In this document: piece by piece, positions 15,183-23,112 of the stretch
How the letters are laid out: each line of letters opens with the position of its first letter
Numbering within the stretch: position 1 is the first letter of the stretch
Assembly: GCA_964516325.1 (NCBI GenBank)
Contig: CAZFAP010000044.1
Location: 1 to 28,971 of the forward strand
Reading direction: 5' to 3'
DNA length: 28,971 nt
DNA from: CAZFAP01 sp964516325
GTDB lineage: Bacteria; Auribacterota; JABMQX01
Notes under the pieces: model-generated
Database searches by the model: none
Told to the model about the DNA's origin: nothing
What the model saw: the letters and a program-made list of their open reading frames with translations, nothing else
Program-made: the position numbers and the translations under genes

Positions 15183-17480
15183 TCACTTCTCCAGGAAACC
15201 CTGAAGTTCCGCGCAGCTCGAGAAAGCCTGGTTGGGATTGTCGCCGTGAGCGGGTCTGCTCACGATGCGGATGCCGTGCGTCTCAACCAGCGGAAAGCTG
15301 ACCGAGAATTCTTTCCCATCGGGAATGCCCCGGTGATCCGTAGCAGTCGTTGAAGGATATGAATCCAACTGCGCGACTGTCTCCCATTCGCCGTCCGGCT
15401 TGCGGAGAATCTGTATCTTCGGCTTGCCCTGGGAAGCATCAAACCATCCGCCGTCGTGGAAAACCTTCCCGTGGGCATAGACGACGCGGTTGATTTTCAC
15501 GGGCTTGTTGAGAGTAACGGCATACCAATCCTCCTCCGCCCTTTTCCCGTCGAATGTCACGCGGAAAGAGGCGGTGTCGTCGTCGGCAATCTCTCCCTCC
15601 ACATTGCCCTCTCGCGAATAGCTCTCTCCGCCGAACGAGAAAAGCGACACGCCAGCGGCGGAAAAGGAGCCGGACTCTCTCAGCCAGACCTTGAACGTGG
15701 AACCGTCCGTGCCAGCGTCGGCGAAAGTGGTCAAAAAGAGTGTAATCGGCTTCAATCCCGGTTTCTCGCCCGATGATACCAACTCGACGGCGGGAACAGC
15801 AAAAACGGTCTTTCCATCCCGCTTCTCGACGCGGAGTCCAGCGGCGCCGCTGTCGTACTTGACGGCGACACGCTGCAAAGACGAAATCCCCGGGTTGAGG
15901 GCAGCATCGGCAGCGAGAACCGAGGGACCGTACGCTACAGCCACAAGCCCCTTGTCGCCGTGCTCTCCAAGAATCATTCTCGGACTCATGTCCAGGTCGA
16001 GATTCACCGAATATCCTTTCTCCCACGTCCCGGTGATGCGCGTGTAATCTCCCGGCTTCGGGAAGCCGATGTTCAGTCCCTTGCTGCCAGAAATCATCGC
16101 TCGTCTGCACCACGAAGGAATGCGGAGATACAGCGTGAACTTCGTGGGCTTTTCCGGAGAGACCTTGAGGACAATCTTGCCGCCGAATGGATAGTTCGTT
16201 TCCTGCGTGATCTCGACCTTTCCTCCGCTGGGCACCTCGACCACCGCCGTCCCCGGCGCGTACAGATTCACGACGATGCCGTCCTCCTTGATTCCGTATG
16301 CGAGAGTTGGGATCAGGGCGACGCCCCGCGGACCGCTCGAAGTGCAGCAGCAGATGTCCGCGGTGTAGGGCTTTTTCCCCTCGATGGGCGTGAAGTAGCA
16401 GAAAGCCTCGCCGGTCGGCTTCTGGGCGGCGAAAAGGTGGTTGTAGATAATCTGCTCGACTACATCAGCGTATTTCACTTCGCCGGTCAAGCGCAGCAAT
16501 TCAAGGCTGAGCTGGAGCCAGGTTACCGTCGCGCAGGTCTCAGACAGGGCCCCGGTTCTTGGAAGATAGTGGTCTTTCTGGAAGTGCTCGTCGAGGCTCG
16601 TCCCGCCGGTGATGTACATTCGATTCCTGACAATGTCTTCCCAGGCGATTTGCGAAGAGCGCAGATACTTTTCGTTTCCCGTGCAGCGGTAAAGCTCGCA
16701 AAGCCCGACGAGGTTGGACATCATCTCATAGGCTTTGCCGTTCGCGGTTTCCTGGACGGAACGCTTTTCGAGGAGCGAGAAGATGATTTTCGGGCCGTGG
16801 GGCTGGTCGTATGCTTTCACCAGATACTCGCAGAAGTCGAGATATTTCTTCTCGCCGGTTGCATTGTAGAGGAAGACCATTGGCTCCATGACGCTGGTGG
16901 CTGCCATCCCGACGTGGGTCCCCGACTTGATGATGTCCCGCTTTTCCGGCCCGAAGGTCTCTGTCAGAAGATCGCCGACGCGCCGCGCACCTTCTAAAGC
17001 GGCTTTATCGCCGGTGAACTCGTGGTAGCTCAGCAAGCCGATGAGGCAGTACTTGTGCACCCAGACGTCCCAGCTCGTCCATCGCTCATCCTTCGTGTAC
17101 GTCCCGAGGTATCCGTCGGGCTCCTGTGTGGCAAGAAGCTCTTTGACCACGCGGTCCATCTTGTCTCGCAGCGAGGCGTCATTTGTGTAGGACCAGGCGA
17201 GGCACGAGGCGTGAAGCCATTTCCCGACGTGCTCCCCGATCCAGGGATGACTTCCCGGACGCTGCTTGAATCCTCCGAGAATCGCCCCCTCGTTCGCCTT
17301 CAGCAGCCAATGCCTTTCGTTGTTGACCATGCGGTCATCGAGGAAGCCGCTCATTCTCACCTGCGATGGAAGGAGCGGCCGCTCTTTATCGCCCACGACA
17401 ATCTTACCCTCGGCAAAGGCAGCGAGACCGGCCACGATGAAGCCCAACCCACCCAGCAACGAGATTCCGACCTTGAGCAT
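15183..17480 (-). CDS. Exported glycoside hydrolase, GH127/DUF1680-like
   Basis: This 765-residue protein has a signal peptide (about residues 1-23, ending A-F-A), an (alpha/alpha)-barrel-type domain to about residue 400, beta domains, and a C-terminal galactose-binding-like fold ending in A-E-L-Q-G. Key residues of beta-L-arabinofuranosidases such as HypBA1 are recognisable: an acidic D-E-H-F segment near 294, E-T-C near 312 (zinc ligands Glu and Cys) and C-C-C near 377-379, which supplies the nucleophile and zinc Cys. The predicted role is removal of L-arabinofuranose from a glycan outside the inner membrane; related GH families (GH146 and others) are possible. AAGGAG precedes the ATG. It lies between the DUF4412-like gene and the glycosyltransferase gene, all in one direction. 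Confidence 0.85.
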   Translation of the reverse strand: MLKVGISLLGGLGFIVAGLAAFAEGKIVVGDKERPLLPSQVRMSGFLDDRMVNNERHWLLKANEGAILGGFKQRPGSHPWIGEHVGKWLHASCLAWSYTNDASLRDKMDRVVKELLATQEPDGYLGTYTKDERWTSWDVWVHKYCLIGLLSYHEFTGDKAALEGARRVGDLLTETFGPEKRDIIKSGTHVGMAATSVMEPMVFLYNATGEKKYLDFCEYLVKAYDQPHGPKIIFSLLEKRSVQETANGKAYEMMSNLVGLCELYRCTGNEKYLRSSQIAWEDIVRNRMYITGGTSLDEHFQKDHYLPRTGALSETCATVTWLQLSLELLRLTGEVKYADVVEQIIYNHLFAAQKPTGEAFCYFTPIEGKKPYTADICCCTSSGPRGVALIPTLAYGIKEDGIVVNLYAPGTAVVEVPSGGKVEITQETNYPFGGKIVLKVSPEKPTKFTLYLRIPSWCRRAMISGSKGLNIGFPKPGDYTRITGTWEKGYSVNLDLDMSPRMILGEHGDKGLVAVAYGPSVLAADAALNPGISSLQRVAVKYDSGAAGLRVEKRDGKTVFAVPAVELVSSGEKPGLKPITLFLTTFADAGTDGSTFKVWLRESGSFSAAGVSLFSFGGESYSREGNVEGEIADDDTASFRVTFDGKRAEEDWYAVTLNKPVKINRVVYAHGKVFHDGGWFDASQGKPKIQILRKPDGEWETVAQLDSYPSTTATDHRGIPDGKEFSVSFPLVETHGIRIVSRPAHGDNPNQAFSSCAELQGFLEK

Positions 17481-17618
17481 CTTTCGACTCTCCTTTATTC
17501 ACTCGCAAACGCCGCAGCTCCCCGGCAGAAAGCCAGCGTTTCTTTGACGCCCTTTCGTGATTTGGTCCCCGCGCAGCCGACAAAACCTCTGTCTCGTCTT
17601 GAACGACCGACGGAATTC

Positions 17619-18365
17619 TCATTTCTCCGGCGGCTTTGGAGGAGCAGGCGGCTTTGGAGGAGCGAGCGTTTTCTTCGTGTATCCCGACGGGACGGCAAAG
17701 ACGGACGGGTCTATCTTGTCGTAGGAGACCTTCTTGACCTTCGATTCGGTTATCTGCGTCTTTTCCGCAAATGGCAGCGGCATTTCGATGATTGTGAGGT
17801 ATGGGTACGCCTTTCGCTCCTCGAAAGCGGCTCGCATCTTCCCCTGGAAGCTGAGGCTCTTGATGTCCTTGGTCAACTCGAGGAATTTCTTATCGAACTC
17901 GACCATCGCTGGGTCAATGGCGATTTTGCTTGTTATCCAAACCACGACGTCGCTTGGTCCCGCCTCAAGGATCAACTCCTCGCACGGATACCCGTCTATC
18001 GTTTCTTTCTCCTTGGTCTCCCGAACAGAAAGCTCGGTTTTCCTCACTTCCGCTGGAAGCTGGGCTTCCCGCTTTTTGATCTCCTCAAAGGTGCTGACGA
18101 AGTAAGTCTTCTGTTTTGGGTCGAGGACGGTAACCGTCCTGGTGTTGAGGTCGGTGATGCTGATGAGCCCGGACGGCTCATCGGTCTTCATCTTGTCCTT
18201 GGTCCACTGCAACGTCTGCGTGAAGATGCTCTTCTTGCCGTCCACGCTCGTCGTAACTTCCTTAACGACCGTCATATCGCCAGAACACGGTGATTCCAGT
18301 CCAAAGCAGAGTGCTGCCACAATCGAAATCACCGCCCCCGCATCTATCGCCTTTCTGATTGCCAT
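17619..18365 (-). CDS. Exported DUF4412-like protein
   Basis: The start at 18365 is chosen because AGGAGG lies five bases before it; a frame 15 codons longer lacks such a site. The 248-residue product has a signal peptide to about residue 30. The following beta-rich domain has the pattern of DUF4412/LolA-like proteins: D-L-N-T-R-T-V-T-V-L-D-P-K-Q-K-T-Y, then I-D-G-Y-P-C-E-E, then V-V-V-W-I-T-S-K. These folds form an open beta half-barrel and often act in periplasmic binding. The C-terminus is a Pro/Lys tail with a repeated P-P-K-P motif. The function is unknown; the family call is by pattern memory. Confidence 0.7.
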   Translation of the reverse strand: MAIRKAIDAGAVISIVAALCFGLESPCSGDMTVVKEVTTSVDGKKSIFTQTLQWTKDKMKTDEPSGLISITDLNTRTVTVLDPKQKTYFVSTFEEIKKREAQLPAEVRKTELSVRETKEKETIDGYPCEELILEAGPSDVVVWITSKIAIDPAMVEFDKKFLELTKDIKSLSFQGKMRAAFEERKAYPYLTIIEMPLPFAEKTQITESKVKKVSYDKIDPSVFAVPSGYTKKTLAPPKPPAPPKPPEK

Positions 18366-18452
18366 TCCATCCTCCTTTTCGTGAGCCTCTTCCCGCGCCC
18401 TTTGAAACAACTTTTCTCCTGACTTATTCCTATCGTTTGGACGCCGGGGCGC

Positions 18453-19313
18453 TCACTTTATTTTCTCGATCGAGATATTTCCATTGCTCGTCCTGAGTTC
18501 GATAGAATACTTGCCGTCGCCAATCTTCCCGGAGATTTGGTTCTCTCTTATCGTTATCGGAAACTCGCAAGAGAGCTTCCCATTTCCCGCGCTGGCGGAG
18601 ACACTCGCTGACGCGTCCGGGGGAAGCTCGCAGGTCATGCTCCCATTGGAAGTGCCCGCTTTGATGTTGGCGCGGGCATCGTGGAGAAGAATGTTTCCGT
18701 TTGACGTGCGGCACCGGACATCGCCCCCTATGTCCTTGACCGTTATGCCGCCGTTTGATGTTTCCACCTCTGCCGAACCGGAGACTCGCTCGACTTCGAC
18801 GGCGCCGTTGGACGTTCCACCGACGACCTTTCCGCCGATGTCCACTGCCGTTATGGGGCCGTTGGACGTCTCCATTTCGGTGTTCCCGGCGATTCCCCTC
18901 GCTTCGATCACTCCGTTGGAACTGTGGAGGTCCAGGCTGCAGTTTTTCGGGACGACCACTTCAAAGCTCACGGCGATCATCGCCCGACGGCGGTAGCCTC
19001 TTGGAGGCACGACGGAGACTCTTGCCCCGTCAGACTCGGTGCGCGTCTCAATCTTGGTGTTTTCGCAGAACTGCTTCGCCTGCTCCTCTGTTCTCGAATA
19101 GACGGTCTTCTCGGCGGTGATCTGTACTTCCGTCACATCGCCCGAGCGGACCTTTATCGCTCCGTTCTGAGTTGAGATGCCGAGCGTCCCCCCGCTTGGA
19201 AGCGCCACCGTGAGCTGTTCCGTCTCCGAGTATTCCGCGGGGAATCTGCCGATGCAGCCAGCCGTGAAAAAGGCGAGGATTGTGAAAAGCACAGCAAGCG
19301 ATAATTTTTTCAT
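18453..19313 (-). CDS. Lipoprotein with DUF4097-type beta-solenoid repeats
   Basis: The 286-residue product carries a clear lipobox (F-T-A-G-C, lipidated Cys20), so it is anchored to a membrane on the periplasmic side. Residues about 125-285 repeat the motif (S/T)-S-N-G or A-G-N-G eight times at intervals of about 18-26 residues, each followed by a short beta strand, the hallmark of DUF4097/adhesin-like solenoids. GGGAGG is eight bases before the ATG. It is 87 bases upstream of the DUF4412-like gene on the same strand, suggesting one transcript. DUF4097 proteins are often encoded near sigma/anti-sigma systems; here such a pair lies upstream but is separated by a terminator and a toxin-antitoxin pair. 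Confidence 0.82.
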   Translation of the reverse strand: MKKLSLAVLFTILAFFTAGCIGRFPAEYSETEQLTVALPSGGTLGISTQNGAIKVRSGDVTEVQITAEKTVYSRTEEQAKQFCENTKIETRTESDGARVSVVPPRGYRRRAMIAVSFEVVVPKNCSLDLHSSNGVIEARGIAGNTEMETSNGPITAVDIGGKVVGGTSNGAVEVERVSGSAEVETSNGGITVKDIGGDVRCRTSNGNILLHDARANIKAGTSNGSMTCELPPDASASVSASAGNGKLSCEFPITIRENQISGKIGDGKYSIELRTSNGNISIEKIK

Positions 19314-19421
19314 GGATTGTACCTCCCAAGACTTCGGTCAGGCGTTTCAAACCACCCAACGTTGAAGCTGAGCCGCGGCAGCGTTTCGGCTTCGGTCAAC
19401 GCCCGGGCGTTCTCCTCAGGA

Positions 19422-19766
19422 TCACGCCGGTCCCGTTTGCTCAAGGATTGCTGCTACACTGGCCTTCAAGACCGGAGGATCCTCTTGTACCGTCAGCCAG
19501 ACTTCCTCCAGATTCACCCCAAAGTAATCGTGAATCAGCTTGTCGCGCATCCCGGCGATGTCTTGCCAAGGGACGTTGCCGAAGCGTCGGCGAATTTCGC
19601 GCGATAGCCGCTTCCTGGCCTCGCCGATGATCTCGATCTGCCGCATAACGCCATCCTGAATCAGGGGTTGAGCGAGGAACTTCTTCTTCTCCACGCCGCA
19701 GGTGTACTGTTCGATCCGCGCCATGGCGTCCAGAATGTGTCTCAGGTAGACGGTATCGTCACGCAC
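19422..19766 (-). CDS. hepT: HepT-like HEPN toxin
   Basis: The 114-residue product is all-helical and contains R-D-K-L-I-H-D-Y near residue 73, the R-x4-H-x-Y active site of HEPN RNases of the HepT/DUF86 family. The partner antitoxin gene is immediately upstream and overlaps it by eight bases; the toxin starts with GTG at 19766. In characterised pairs MntA blocks HepT by adding AMP groups to the Tyr of this motif. The toxin is full length and the catalytic residues are intact, so it is probably active. Confidence 0.9.
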   Translation of the reverse strand: MRDDTVYLRHILDAMARIEQYTCGVEKKKFLAQPLIQDGVMRQIEIIGEARKRLSREIRRRFGNVPWQDIAGMRDKLIHDYFGVNLEEVWLTVQEDPPVLKASVAAILEQTGPA

Positions 19767-20049
19767 TGTACAGCACCTGAAGCTCGCTCAGGATGCGCTC
19801 CCGTAAGTATGCGCTGATCGCCGGTTCCGTTAGTAAATCCACGGGGCGGCCCAATGCCTCGGAAAATTGACGCTGGATGGAGACAACCGTCAGCAGGCTC
19901 TTTGGGCGGGAGAATCGGGCTAAAAGGTCAACATCGCTGTCGTGCCCTCCCTCACCGCGCGCGAACGAGCCAAAAACACAGAGCTGAACAATGTCGTTCC
20001 TGTGACAGATTTCAGCGAGCTTTTCCCTGTCGAAGCGAATCCCAGCCAT
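19759..20049 (-). CDS. mntA: MntA-like nucleotidyltransferase antitoxin
   Basis: The 96-residue product has the minimal nucleotidyltransferase core: G-S-F-A-R-G near residue 32, then D-S-D-V-D-L-L, which provides the two metal-binding Asp residues. It is the antitoxin of the HepT encoded next. The ATG at 20049 is preceded by GGAAGGAG at six bases; another ATG two codons earlier directly abuts that site and is less likely. A longer frame back to 20250 runs through the terminator of the neighbouring operon and is rejected. Confidence 0.9.
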   Translation of the reverse strand: MAGIRFDREKLAEICHRNDIVQLCVFGSFARGEGGHDSDVDLLARFSRPKSLLTVVSIQRQFSEALGRPVDLLTEPAISAYLRERILSELQVLYSA

Positions 20050-20112
20050 ACACATCTCCTTCCGTTGCGCTTGCAATCTAATAAGGTTACACAAAATCGG
20101 TTCCACGCAAAG

Positions 20113-20143
20113 AAGAAAAAAACGGGACCTCTGATAGGTCCCG
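20113..20143 (-). terminator. Rho-independent terminator after the SLBB gene
   Basis: On the minus strand a perfect eight-base stem (CGGGACCT/AGGTCCCG, 20123-20143) with a five-base loop is followed by seven T and then CTT. It closes the sigma/anti-sigma/SLBB operon and isolates the toxin-antitoxin pair downstream. Confidence 0.9.
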
Positions 20144-20169
20144 CTGCGTGTCTGGAAAGCGGCTTGCTG

Positions 20170-20202
20170 GGGGTCCGCATTGTACCCAGCGCGGCGGACC
20201 CC
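20170..20202 (-). other. Second strong hairpin just after the SLBB gene
   Basis: GGGGTCCGC (20170-20178) pairs perfectly with GCGGACCCC (20194-20202) around a 15-base loop. It has no T tract, so it is not itself a standard terminator. It may protect the transcript's 3' end or assist the terminator at 20113. Confidence 0.5.
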
Positions 20203-20222
20203 TGCCCACAGGGCCAAGCTCG

Positions 20223-22370
20223 CTAAAGAATGCCGCGCTGCCCCACCCAAATCATGTCGCCAGCCAGGATGATAAAATCGTCCGGCAGATCCCCTTTCAG
20301 GATTCCGACGCAGTCAATGTAGTACCTCTGGGTCAAATCATTGGTTTTCCGAATGACTACAACGCGCCCCTTGTCAGCGTAGTCGGTGAAACCGCCTGCC
20401 GCGGCGATGGCCACGAGGATAGTGGTGGTGCCATGGAAGACGTGCGATCCGGGGTCCCTCACCTCCCCCAACACATCGTAGCGGCCAGCTTGTTCTTTCG
20501 CTTCGAGGGGTTTTGCGTCTGCTTTGCGCGGCACGGTTATGGTATCGCCGGCTCGAAGCCCGAGCTGTCCCGATAACGCACCTTTCCGGATAAGGTCGTA
20601 GCTGAAGATGTGCTGTATGGCGGAGCCGTCCGCGGCTCGCATGAGACTGATTCGTCTCAAGTCTGCCTCATCCGTAAACTCCCCTGCGGCTTCGATCGCG
20701 CGGAGGGTGGCGCTTCCCTTCTTGAGCTGTTTCTGCCCGGGCTTCTTCACTTCTCCCTTGACTTCAACCGCGATGGTCTCCTCCGGTTCGAGCTTCGGCA
20801 GTTCCTGGACCACCTCCCCCTTTCCCGTCTTCGAGGGCACCCACACAAGGTCCTTGGCCTCGATTATGAAGTCGTCTGGCGCCTTGCCCTCAAGGATAGC
20901 TTTGCAGTCTATGACATGCTTCTCCGTAGAACCGTCCGTTTTGCGGAAAACCGTGACATGCTCCATATCGGCGTTGTCCGTGAATCCTCCTCTTACCTCG
21001 ATGGCTTGCAGAACGGTCGCTTTGGGACCAGAAACGCCGGTCATACCGACCGTTTTCACCTCCCCCTGGACATCCGCCCAGCCCCGGAGCTCCAGCTCGC
21101 TGACATCCACCGGCCTCGCCCACCATGTCACCCCCACGATTTCAGGCTGCCTCACGGGTGTCGTCCGCTCGACCGCCGCTTGCTCCTGCCGTGCAGCCTG
21201 ATGGGCCGCCTCGTAGGCATCAATCCTTGCCTGGAGTCTGTCCACATCCAGTGCCAGGACTCGCTTCTCCGGGATTTCCCGCTCGAGTGACGCGATTTTT
21301 GCGCGGAGGTGCTCCATCTTCGTCTTGTTGGCAGCCAGATCCGTTTCGCACTCGAGGGTTTTTTCGGCGATTGCTGTGCTGGCGCCCAAACCGCCTTCGC
21401 TGGCGAATTGCTCCTTGGCCTTGTCCAGATCCTTCCGAACCCGCTCAACGCGCTGCTTCAGCTCAGCCGGTTTCGCCCTGAGCGCCTCGTAATCGCCCTT
21501 TGCAAGGTTCAGGGCATCCTCGGCATCTTTCACCTCCTTATTTGTCGTTAGCGATCGCTCGAACAGCGCCCGGATTCGCTGAAATTCATCCTCCTTCTGC
21601 TTGAGGATAATGGCACCCTTCGCCAGCGCCTGCTGGTAGCTCGTACCCGACATCTCGTCAAGCTCGACGGCAAGGTCGTGGGCTGTCCTCTCTAAGGCCG
21701 CCAGCTCTTCGCTTGAGATCGAGTTCTTCACCTGTGCGGCCCTTTTGGACAGAACCGAAAGCTTTGTCTCCAGTTCGGCGTTCCTCATCTCCGCCTGAAC
21801 TAATTGCTCCTTATAGGAATGCAGGCTGCCGAGAAGAAGGTCGAGCTCCTTTGCAGAGCTATAGACCCCGGCCTTCGCCCGGACAGCGAGGAGCTCCTGC
21901 GCCAGATTCCTCACGACGCCCTCCAGCTCATCCACCTGCCTCCTGACCGGCTCGATCATTCTTCTTCTTTCCGCCTCGTCGTAACCGACGATCGCCGAGA
22001 CAGCCATCTCCGCGGCTCGGGTCGCCCATGCGACCCCGGTCTTCTCATCCTGCGCAGTAAGCATGAGGGTTATGGCCCCCTTATCCGGGACGGCGCTGGC
22101 GTATAGGTGGATGTCTTCCTTTCTTATTGTTGGATTTTCCTTCCTCAGCTCCGCAACGAAGCGTGGCGTAACCTCTTCGTTGAACACTCGTTCGTAGATG
22201 CTCAAGCGCTCAGCATTCGCTTGCGGGACAGCTACCTCGGCGCTGGCCCAGTACGCCATGGCCTTTCGAATCGCCCGCGGGGAGGGCTTCGGTTCCTCCG
22301 AAAGCGCAGCCACAGTGCTTCCGAGCAACAGAACTGAGGTCAGGACCAAACGGATATTCGCCCTTTTCAT
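20223..22370 (-). CDS. Exported coiled-coil/SLBB polysaccharide-export-type protein
   Basis: The 715-residue product has a signal peptide (about 1-24, V-A-A-L-S). An alpha/beta region at about 50-135 resembles the periplasmic part of Wzz-type chain-length proteins. A long coiled coil follows at about 140-395. Three SLBB-like units start near residues 435, 535 and 635, each with a (V/L)-x-G-E-V start, an (A/R)-A-G-x-F-T-D-x-A-D core and D-x-(I/V)-x-V-x near the end. SLBB units form the rings of Wza-type export channels. No second membrane segment and no kinase domain are visible, so it is not a standard Wzz. AAGGAGG is well placed before the ATG. It follows the anti-sigma gene by 16 bases and ends at a strong terminator, so it belongs to the sigma operon. 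Confidence 0.8.
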   Translation of the reverse strand: MKRANIRLVLTSVLLLGSTVAALSEEPKPSPRAIRKAMAYWASAEVAVPQANAERLSIYERVFNEEVTPRFVAELRKENPTIRKEDIHLYASAVPDKGAITLMLTAQDEKTGVAWATRAAEMAVSAIVGYDEAERRRMIEPVRRQVDELEGVVRNLAQELLAVRAKAGVYSSAKELDLLLGSLHSYKEQLVQAEMRNAELETKLSVLSKRAAQVKNSISSEELAALERTAHDLAVELDEMSGTSYQQALAKGAIILKQKEDEFQRIRALFERSLTTNKEVKDAEDALNLAKGDYEALRAKPAELKQRVERVRKDLDKAKEQFASEGGLGASTAIAEKTLECETDLAANKTKMEHLRAKIASLEREIPEKRVLALDVDRLQARIDAYEAAHQAARQEQAAVERTTPVRQPEIVGVTWWARPVDVSELELRGWADVQGEVKTVGMTGVSGPKATVLQAIEVRGGFTDNADMEHVTVFRKTDGSTEKHVIDCKAILEGKAPDDFIIEAKDLVWVPSKTGKGEVVQELPKLEPEETIAVEVKGEVKKPGQKQLKKGSATLRAIEAAGEFTDEADLRRISLMRAADGSAIQHIFSYDLIRKGALSGQLGLRAGDTITVPRKADAKPLEAKEQAGRYDVLGEVRDPGSHVFHGTTTILVAIAAAGGFTDYADKGRVVVIRKTNDLTQRYYIDCVGILKGDLPDDFIILAGDMIWVGQRGIL

Positions 22371-22386
22371 CTCTCCACTCCTCCTT

Positions 22387-23112
22387 TCAGTTGAGCCGCG
22401 ATAGGATTTTCTGAGCTTCCTGACCGGCCGATGTTTCCGGGTACAGGGACGCCACCTGGGCGTACCTTTTGGCTGCCTCTTCGTTCATATTCAGGATGTC
22501 TCGGTAATTGTTTGCCGCGGCAAGCGTTATGGAAGCGTATATCTCCCGCATCTCTCCCGCCGTGAAACCAGCCGTGTTCTGCTCAGGCATGCGAAGACTC
22601 CGAACAGCCGTTTCAAGCTCCTTCAGGCGCTCCTCAATTCGAGCAAGCTCGTCTTCCCTCGATGGAGCAGCCTTTTCTTGCTTCACTTCCTCTCGGACGC
22701 CAGTCAGACTCTTGTCGTGGGGAGTCTCTCCTCGTCGCAGAACCGCGAAGAAGAGAGCCGCTGCGACCACCACCACCGCCGCGACCACAGCAATTGCGTA
22801 CCTCACGGTCATGACCGAGACAAGCGGACGCCGAACTCTCCCGGCGCTGGCCTGTCTGGCTTCTCCGACCGCAGCCGCGCGCTCCCCCTCCACTCTCTGC
22901 CAGAAGGCCGACACGAAATTCTCCGGTGGGTGTGGCGCTGGCTTCTCGCATGAGCTTCCGAGGGCAAGACTCAGCGTCGAGTTGAGCAGTTCAGCCTCCT
23001 TCTGGCACGCCTTACACGCCTCGATGTGCCTGCGCACAGCTTCCGCCTCCGATGCCGCCAGATCGCCATCGAGAAATGAGACGAGCTTCCTTCTGACCTT
23101 CCTGCACTTCAT
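22387..23112 (-). CDS. Zinc-finger anti-sigma factor
   Basis: The 241-residue product begins at the ATG at 23112, whose ATGA overlaps the sigma gene's stop; GAAGGAG is eight bases upstream. The N-terminal domain has the ZAS motif H-I-E-A-C-K-A-C (near residue 31) with an earlier Cys at position 3, as in RsrA/ChrR-like anti-sigma factors that hold the sigma factor at the membrane. One membrane segment lies near 107-127. A coiled-coil, TPR-like C-terminal part is predicted outside the inner membrane. It presumably senses the envelope state and frees the sigma factor. Confidence 0.9.
   Translation of the reverse strand: MKCRKVRRKLVSFLDGDLAASEAEAVRRHIEACKACQKEAELLNSTLSLALGSSCEKPAPHPPENFVSAFWQRVEGERAAAVGEARQASAGRVRRPLVSVMTVRYAIAVVAAVVVVAAALFFAVLRRGETPHDKSLTGVREEVKQEKAAPSREDELARIEERLKELETAVRSLRMPEQNTAGFTAGEMREIYASITLAAANNYRDILNMNEEAAKRYAQVASLYPETSAGQEAQKILSRLN

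Noticed and set aside
15960..16997. 345-codon plus-strand frame inside the GH127-like gene
   Set aside because: It is a shadow of the coding strand; no domain or ribosome site supports it.
20050..20250. N-terminal extension of the MntA protein to 163 residues
   Set aside because: The extra part covers the terminator of the neighbouring operon, while a good ribosome site marks 20049.
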